A stretch of DNA of 64,000 nt from assembly GCA_022410635.1 (NCBI GenBank), contig JAJVDF010000028.1, positions 262,238-326,237 on the forward strand, in the 5' to 3' direction. The translations under genes and the position numbers were made by a program. This document shows, piece by piece, positions 58,716 to 64,000 of the stretch. Numbering within the stretch: position 1 is the first letter of the stretch; each line of letters begins with the position of its first letter. Origin of the DNA: Tretioscincus oriximinensis (Eukaryota > Chordata > Lepidosauria > Squamata > Gymnophthalmidae). The notes below the pieces were generated by a model. The model was not told the DNA's origin. It ran no database searches and was given only the letters and a program-made list of their open reading frames with translations.

Positions 58716-59489
58716 TGGCCATATATCCTCATAGTAACTTGAGACCCTGCATATCTTTTTGGCAAACTTGGGAGACTCCTCCATGCCTGGCACAGCAAAG
58801 CATATGCCAACCTTCTATGGGCAATGGGTCCATAAACCCCTTTGTGCAAGCCCCCTGGGCTAGAACAGCAAAAGGCATTCTCATGATGAGGTTTTGCAAT
58901 CGGTATAAAATATTGAATAAAACATCAATTTTCTGCCTGGCATAGATGGCTTGATTTCAGTAGTGGTATCACCATTCCAGGTAAAGGTCAGCTGAGACAT
59001 TTCCTTTGGAAAATACAATTACACACACCCTCAGGAATTTAGCATATGCTACTATTGAAGAAAGCTTTCAGTCAGACTTTGTGCATATTGTCCTTTTGTT
59101 TCAGAGAAGTATCCTCTTGCTTTACCTAATGATATCTGGGCCTATCTTAGACTCTATCTTAGACTCTTTCTCGCCTATCTCCATGGATTGGTATATATAG
59201 CCCCCGTTATTTTATACAATCCTGCTTCCCCCCCCCCTTTTTAATCTTTTTAAGTAAGTGTATGTGTACCCATAGGTTTTTAAAGGTGTTATACTTGTAA
59301 CGGTACCCTATTAACACTTTTGGTGCTTGTATAAAAACAATATATATAGTACTACTTGGTCCACTTGCTTTCATCTTATACCTCTCCTCACCCCATGTCT
59401 TAGATAGTTGTCAAGATCTGGCTATTCTAAACCCTGGCCCCTCAAAGTGAGTTGCTCTTGCTAATTTCCCCAAATATATTTTATTAATT
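58716..59489. other. Insertion of unknown type between L2-like pieces
   Basis: The L2-like sequence resumes at 59490, so these about 775 bp may be a later insertion. No terminal repeats were recognised. It includes a C run at 59228-59237 and a short CTTAGACTCT duplication near 59143-59166. Confidence 0.4.
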
Positions 59490-59770
59490 TGCTCTCCAGT
59501 CAGCAGCCTCACTTCTGTGTTCTGCACTAGCTGTAATCATCTTCAGGGGTAATCCAAAGCAGAGAACATTACAGTAGTTACTAGAGTGTAAGGTGGCAGG
59601 TTGTTCCTGTCCAAAAAGGGTAGTAACTGATGAACCAGACATAAGTGAAAATAGGCACTCTGGGCTACCGCCTACACCTGAACATCTGGGTCCAAGAGCA
59701 CCTCCAGATTATGCACTTGTCCTTTTCAGGGCAGAGAAACCCCATTAAGGACAGGATGCCTCCAGCCTTC
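59490..59770 (-). mobile_element. L2-like LINE, continuation
   Basis: CCAGTCAGCAGCCTCACTTC and GTGTTCTGCACTAGCTGTAA, then GAACATTACAGTAGTTACTA and GGTCCAAGAGCACCTCCAGA, the order of the reverse complement of an L2-like LINE region. The same first phrases occur at 39845. Confidence 0.6.
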
Positions 59771-60200
59771 ATGTCTTCATTATAGGACTATAATACATCA
59801 GCAGCATTATAATCTTAAGCAGTATCATTTTTGTCTATCCTATATTTAGATGTCTCATGATAAGTTACAATAAAACCATATAAAAATATAACTAAAAATG
59901 AACAGACCAAAACAGCTTGCACCACTGCCTAAAAAAAGTGGGAAGCTTTTCCTCCTATCCTCAGAACAATTAACACTTTAACATAACAGTGTAACACTAA
60001 GTGTTCCCTTAACTGTTTTGAGCAGTATATATACAATGAAGTGGCTTGAAACATCTTAGATGGGAGAACAATCCACAGCCTGGAACTGCCACACCATCTT
60101 CATGGGCATTTTAATTACCAATAGTGCTAAATACATTGATAGCAGTATATAATTAATGTTAATAATAATAAAAATATTAATGATAGAGGTGCATTACCAA
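59771..60200. other. Mixed segment: L2-like scrap and repeat-A scrap
   Basis: GTTACAATAAAACCATATAA at about 59865, followed by AACAGACCAAAACAGC, resembles an L2-like tail region in reverse. At 59985-60041, AACACTAAGTGTTCCCTTAA and CTGTTTTGAGCAGTATATAT match 14636-14690. Confidence 0.45.
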
Positions 60201-60454
60201 GAGGACCCCTTGAGCTAATGGTTAAGAAATGGTCTTTCAATTGGGAGACCTGTTCTCAAAGCCTTGTGTCAGGCATGGAGATGGGTTAGTGCCCTCTCTA
60301 CTGGCCTTAGTTTCAGCCAACTCAGCTGTTCGAAAGCAAGTAATTGCAGTTAGATAAATGAGTGCCATCACAACATGGTGGGGAACATAGTAAGTAAGCC
60401 TTTGGTCAAAATATTGCTTGTAAGCCGCTTTGGGTTCCTTCTGGTGAGAAAAGA
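60201..60454 (+). mobile_element. Full-length SINE with tRNA-like head and L2-like tail
   Basis: The head GAGCTAATGGTTAAGAAATG (A-box-like) and CTGTTCTCAAAGCCTTG (B-box position) is joined to the body CTCTACTGGCCTTAGTTTCA and GCCAACTCAGCTGTTCGAAA, and to CTTGTAAGCCGCTTTGGGTT with CCTTCTGGTGAGAAAAG. It lies inside the minus-strand L2-like series. This is the only copy of the 6401/55015 family here that still has its head, and it defines the family's structure. Confidence 0.8.
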
Positions 60455-60742
60455 GTTTTCTTTAGATATTTGGTGCCAAATTATTTAGGACTTTATAAAA
60501 CACTTTAGCAGGTTGAAATGGGTTTGGCAGCAAGTAAGTGCATGATCACAAACAGCCTTAACTAGAAAGAGCCATACTTAACAAATGAGTCTCAAAACTA
60601 TGCACCTTGCTCTTCAAGAGTAATTTCCACTAATCAAAAACAGGATGTCCCAAGAACTAAGCCTTGCACAGACTACCTCTGCCTCTGGATTCAACTTCAG
60701 TTTATTGATCCTCATCTAGCTTATTACTGCCTCTGCCTAGAC
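60455..60742 (-). mobile_element. L2-like LINE, continuation
   Basis: GGTGCCAAATTATTTAGGAC, then ACTTTAGCAGGTTGAAATGG, and further right AACTTCAGTTTATTGATCCT and CATCTAGCTTATTACTGCCT, follow the reverse complement of the L2-like coding region (the FQFSLLI--M-D type of stretch in the non-coding orientation). The first part repeats the 58570-58650 region, so a second L2-like copy is likely. Confidence 0.55.
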
Positions 60743-60972
60743 CCATGGTTCCTAACATGGGACACAGGCCCCACTGGGGGGCAATTTGATTTTTGAGAAG
60801 CAATTCGAGAATGAGGTATTAATTGTAATTTTTTTTTCTTTTAGGTTTCCTTCATGTGAATAGCAGTTCACTTTTTGAATAATAAGAATTATATGTCACC
60901 GGTGTGTGTGTCAGAATTTTTGAGATGCTTAAGTGGGGCATAGCCAAGAAAAAGTTGTGATCACTACTTTAG
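60743..60972. mobile_element. hAT-like element with GGTTCCCAAC-type ends
   Basis: Left CATGGTTCCTAACATGGG and right AAAAAGTTGTGATCACTACT are diverged inverted repeats of the widespread CAGTGGTTCCCAACCTTTTT-type end. The L2-like sequence is interrupted here and resumes after it. No target duplication can be fixed. Confidence 0.5.
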
Positions 60973-61224
60973 AAAACAGTCAATCATTGAACTGTATTTC
61001 CTGACTCAGATGAGTATCAGTAGTATATTGATAGTAGCAGACTGAAAACTTCTCCCAGTGATAATAGAAGGCATGGAAGATAGAACTGGCCCACAGGATC
61101 ATTCTCAAGGGGTAAAACAAAACCTATGGTATTTTCTGAGATAGGAATGCAACTACTGGAGTGACTTGACTTTTCTTGCTCTTTTCCCTTCCATACTCCA
61201 CTATGTGGACACTGAAGTGTGCTA
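60973..61224 (-). mobile_element. L2-like LINE, continuation after the hAT-like insertion
   Basis: GAGTATCAGTAGTATATTGA, then CTTCTCCCAGTGATAATAGA and GATAGAACTGGCCCACAGGA, continue the same reverse-complement L2-like order (STQ/YADD-proximal region) started in the preceding piece. Confidence 0.5.
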
Positions 61225-61480
61225 GACCTTTATTTGTTTAAAAACAAATTCTATTCCATCCAGTATCTGAGGGTCTCAGGTCATAATAAATAATTATTTA
61301 AAATGATAAACTATACATTGGATAAATGAATGATAATGCCTGCATGACAATAATATAAAATAATTTAATATTACCACATATGTGCCTACTAAAGCTTGCC
61401 ACAGCCCTTCCCACAGAAGCAATTTAGCATGCCTCTAGAAAGATGTAAAAAACCTGACAGCAGTTTTTTCTGCTTCTTGC
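61225..61480 (-). mobile_element. L2-like LINE 3' tail region
   Basis: TTATTTGTTTAAAAACAAAT, then CCATCCAGTATCTGAGGGTC and TCATAATAAATAATTATTTA with TTGCCACAGCCCTTCCCACA. It is a new copy starting at its tail, in the same orientation as 58220. Confidence 0.5.
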
Positions 61481-61705
61481 ATCAGTTTTTGAAAAGTGAT
61501 TTTATCCCCTGTGATTTTATCCTATGGTGCTAATGTAGAAGTCTGGCTGAATCCATGCAGGAGCTACAAGATACTTCCCAGTACTGAGAAGTAGAGACTC
61601 TGTATAACTGGACATGCACCCACCTCTATCCACTTCCTGGGCTGCTCCCTCACAAATGACTGGCTGTTTATGATTGAGCTCCCCTGTTTGGCAATTTGCT
61701 CCCAA

Positions 61706-61988
61706 GCCTAAATCAATGCATTAACTTTAACCTATAAGGCTCTAAATAACTTTAAGTGAACATGTCCTCCTGATTGTACCACCTCTCATAGTAATAAAGA
61801 AAATGGGAACCCAGGACAAGGCCTTCTCTGTGGCAGCCTCCAGACTATGGAACAGTCATCCACTTGCATCAATCACAATCTACAGTATGTATGCATTCAG
61901 AAAAGTCTTGTATATGCCACTCTTTAACCTGGCCTTTGGTTTAAAAACAGCTGTCCCTTCCCTACTTTCAGGCATTGTAGAGGAATAG
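61706..61988 (+). mobile_element. L2-like LINE, C-terminal ORF2 and 3' part
   Basis: CATTAACTTTAACCTATAAG and GCTCTAAATAACTTTAAGTG (LTYKALNNF-type), then GGGAACCCAGGACAAGGCCT and CCTCCAGACTATGGAACAGT, the same WNSLP region as 53900. The tail is missing. Confidence 0.75.
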
Positions 61989-63711
61989 AGGAGGTACTTT
62001 ACAGGGCCATTTTCTGGGGAAAGGACTGTCATAGTTGCAAACCTTTTGCTATACTGCTACAAGGTTGAAAATGGCCTGGAAAGTTGTCTACTTTTAGTTC
62101 AATGCAAACAAGGTCTTCCTAGAACCTAGACCTGTGATGTGGGTTTAGCCCCAAAAGGTGTTGCACATGTTCACTGTGCCTCTTGCTGCTGGGACAGCTC
62201 AGATGGACTTTGTCCAGCTGGACTATATTTCACTCCATTGAGAGGAAGGCCCCAGTTTAAAAGTGAACCAAGGTTTCTTATCAGAGAAGGAGAAGAAACT
62301 AATTACTGTTCCTAAAAGGTGATCTCTGTAAATCAGAATAAAAGTATCATTAAGAAACAGTGACTGAAAATGTTTGTCGTCTTGTCACATGCTGTCTTGT
62401 TTTACATTTCAAAACAGGAATTTTTGAAGCCCTGCCGAATACACAAACTGAACATCACTTTCAGTTGTTTGGTTGATGGAAAGCAAAAAGAATAAAATTG
62501 CCAGAATATGTGACTAAATACTTAGGTATTTAAACAGACATACTTTATGTACATCTCTTCTTTATTATTTTGTTGTTTGCGTACAACCCGTCCATTTCAA
62601 TTAGTTTTAGTCTTTGAACAGATTTTTGCCTTTATATTTAAAATAAAAACCAAGTGTGTTTGACAGCTTGTTTCTTTGCCAAATGTGCAATGGACCCCAA
62701 AGGTCCTGTCCCTCTATCAGAGAGCTAGAAATGCAATGTAACAGCTCCCAAATGGGATTTTCAGTTGGTTTGTGTCTTTTAACAAGGAAAAACAAAGAAA
62801 AAATACAAGGTATAGCTTGGAATTATTCAGTTTCTATACATGAAATTCTGGGAAATGACAAAAACTACTTTCATTTTTAAAATTATTTTTAATTAAGCTT
62901 AATCTATGGCACATGTAACATACTGTATACAGCATAACAAAGGGAGTGTTTTAGAAATCTTGATTCAGGTTAAGTAAAAAAATAGATTTTTTTTTTAAAA
63001 CAGATAAGGCAGTAACAGAATGTAGGGAGGAGACAAAAGATGGTTGCCTGGGACACAAAAGACTTAAATGTGCAAAATTTCAAAACGGAAGTAGTAATAA
63101 AAATAAAAAAATAGTGCATCCTTCCCCTCATACAGATAAAAATTCCAAAGTTTGAATACTTTATACAGAATGCATTCAGGTATAGGAGTACAAAAGATTC
63201 CAGGGATAAAAGTAGTTGTGGTGACAGTAACCCACTCCACTGTTTGGTCTTGGAAACTGTGGCTGTGCTCATGGGGATGGAGATATCAACTCTGCTCTTT
63301 CTTGTTCTGGACACAGGCAACCTATACTACACCAGTGGAATAAGTAAGCTGACATTGTGCCTGGAAAGATATCCTTCAGAATCATACTGATGTTCTGATA
63401 TTTCACAGTTGATGATGCAGTTGGCAACATCTTATTTGGCGTTGGCAAAGCTACCTCTTGGAGAGCTGATGTGTTATGGGGTAGTGATCACAAGGGGTAC
63501 TCATCTAATAGTTTTCAAACTCATCTCTAAAGGATAGGTGGACTTGGCATCGAAATCTGTCAGGGTTTCCATAATTCCTTGGATACTGGTAATACACAAG
63601 GTTATTTCTACAACATTTGGACTTGGCAGAGCCAAGAAAAGGTTCTGCAATTATAGTATAACTGGCACCACACACACACTTTCCCCTAACAGTGACAGAC
63701 CCCAAGCACTG
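61989..63711. other. Unannotated sequence
   Basis: No repeat family was recognised. Minus frames of 116 (62970) and 91 codons (63505) are described under rejected items. A short CA run is at 63668-63679. Confidence 0.4.
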
Positions 63712-64000
63712 AGAACATAAGAACATAAGAACATAAGAAGAGCCATACTGGATCAGGCCACAGCCCATCGAGTCCAGCATTCTGTGTCACACAAAGGCCC
63801 ACCAGATGCACCTGGGCAGTCCGAACAGAGGAAAGCAAAATATGCTGCTCCTGTTCGTGACTCCCTGCAAATGGTATTTCAAAAGTCCTGCCTGTTGCTC
63901 CATCCCGGAGGCTACATCCAGACAACTATCTTAGTATCCATTTATACCCTTAGTGTCCATAAACCTGTCTAGTCCTGTCTTGAAACTATCCAAGCTGTTA
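63712..64000 (-). mobile_element. CR1 LINE 3' end, running off the window
   Basis: Three AAGAACAT units, then AGAGCCATACTGGATCAGGC and CCACCAGATGCACCTGGGCA and TGCAAATGGTATTTCAAAAG, to AGTCCTGTCTTGAAACTATC at the edge. Nearly identical to the reverse complement of 41270-41544, so probably a young copy. The ORF2 part should lie beyond the window. Confidence 0.95.

Noticed and set aside
62970..63780. Possible processed pseudogene on the minus strand (frame ending YGNPDRFRCQVHLSFRDEF)
   Set aside because: The stretch looks protein-like, but I cannot name a parent gene, find a poly(A) tail with target duplications, or carry the frame past several stops. A translated search would decide it.

Overview
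The window looks like intergenic DNA from a land vertebrate, most likely a squamate reptile (lizard or gecko type). The base composition is AT-rich, and about a third of the sequence can be recognised as old, decayed transposable elements. CR1 LINEs are present with two kinds of 3' tail (TTCTTATG-type and ATCATAGA-type). There are also L2-like LINEs, tRNA-derived SINEs ending in an L2-like tail plus (CTT)n, hAT-like miniature elements, and one solo LTR. This mixture is typical of squamates. The species call is an inference from repeat content only. Three isolated Ns (22630, 26511, 46789) and one 49-N run (32463-32511) mark a draft assembly.

No host protein-coding exon, tRNA gene, rRNA or CRISPR array can be supported. 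The open reading frames are short (the longest is about 175 codons) and lie on both strands. Those with recognisable protein similarity are fragments of LINE reverse transcriptase or endonuclease, all broken by stops and frameshifts.

Layout. 1-17 kb: mostly unique AT-rich sequence with scattered miniature elements (four copies of one inverted-repeat family at 444, 2768, 9525 and 16513), an ATCATAGA-type CR1 tail at 1546, a SINE at 6401 and a CR1 end at 10443. 17.8-18.5 kb: a 477-bp hAT-like element with terminal inverted repeats and imperfect 8-bp target duplications, then an AT palindrome. 18.5-27 kb: the longest repeat-poor stretch. 27-34 kb: the densest repeat cluster, with a CR1 interrupted by a miniature element, a CR1/L2 junction, a 33-bp-arm hairpin, a solo LTR with 5-bp target duplications and two long CR1 copies. 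34-47 kb: unique sequence with SINEs, L2 and a fragment of a different LINE reverse transcriptase (41865). 47-48 kb: the best preserved CR1. 49-57 kb: L2 tails, a 107-bp TTATTG/TTATCG/TTA microsatellite, a small hAT pair member and a SINE. 58-61.5 kb: a minus-strand L2-like LINE in pieces, apparently split by a SINE and a hAT-like element. 63.7 kb to the end: another CR1 that runs off the window.

The genes do not form a system: this is a repeat-laden gene desert or a long intron. The most interesting items are nested insertions that give relative ages, several small inverted-repeat families shared within the window, the solo LTR with an internal minisatellite across the assembly gap, and two near-perfect hairpins. 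I found no convincing evidence for a previously undescribed biological system.
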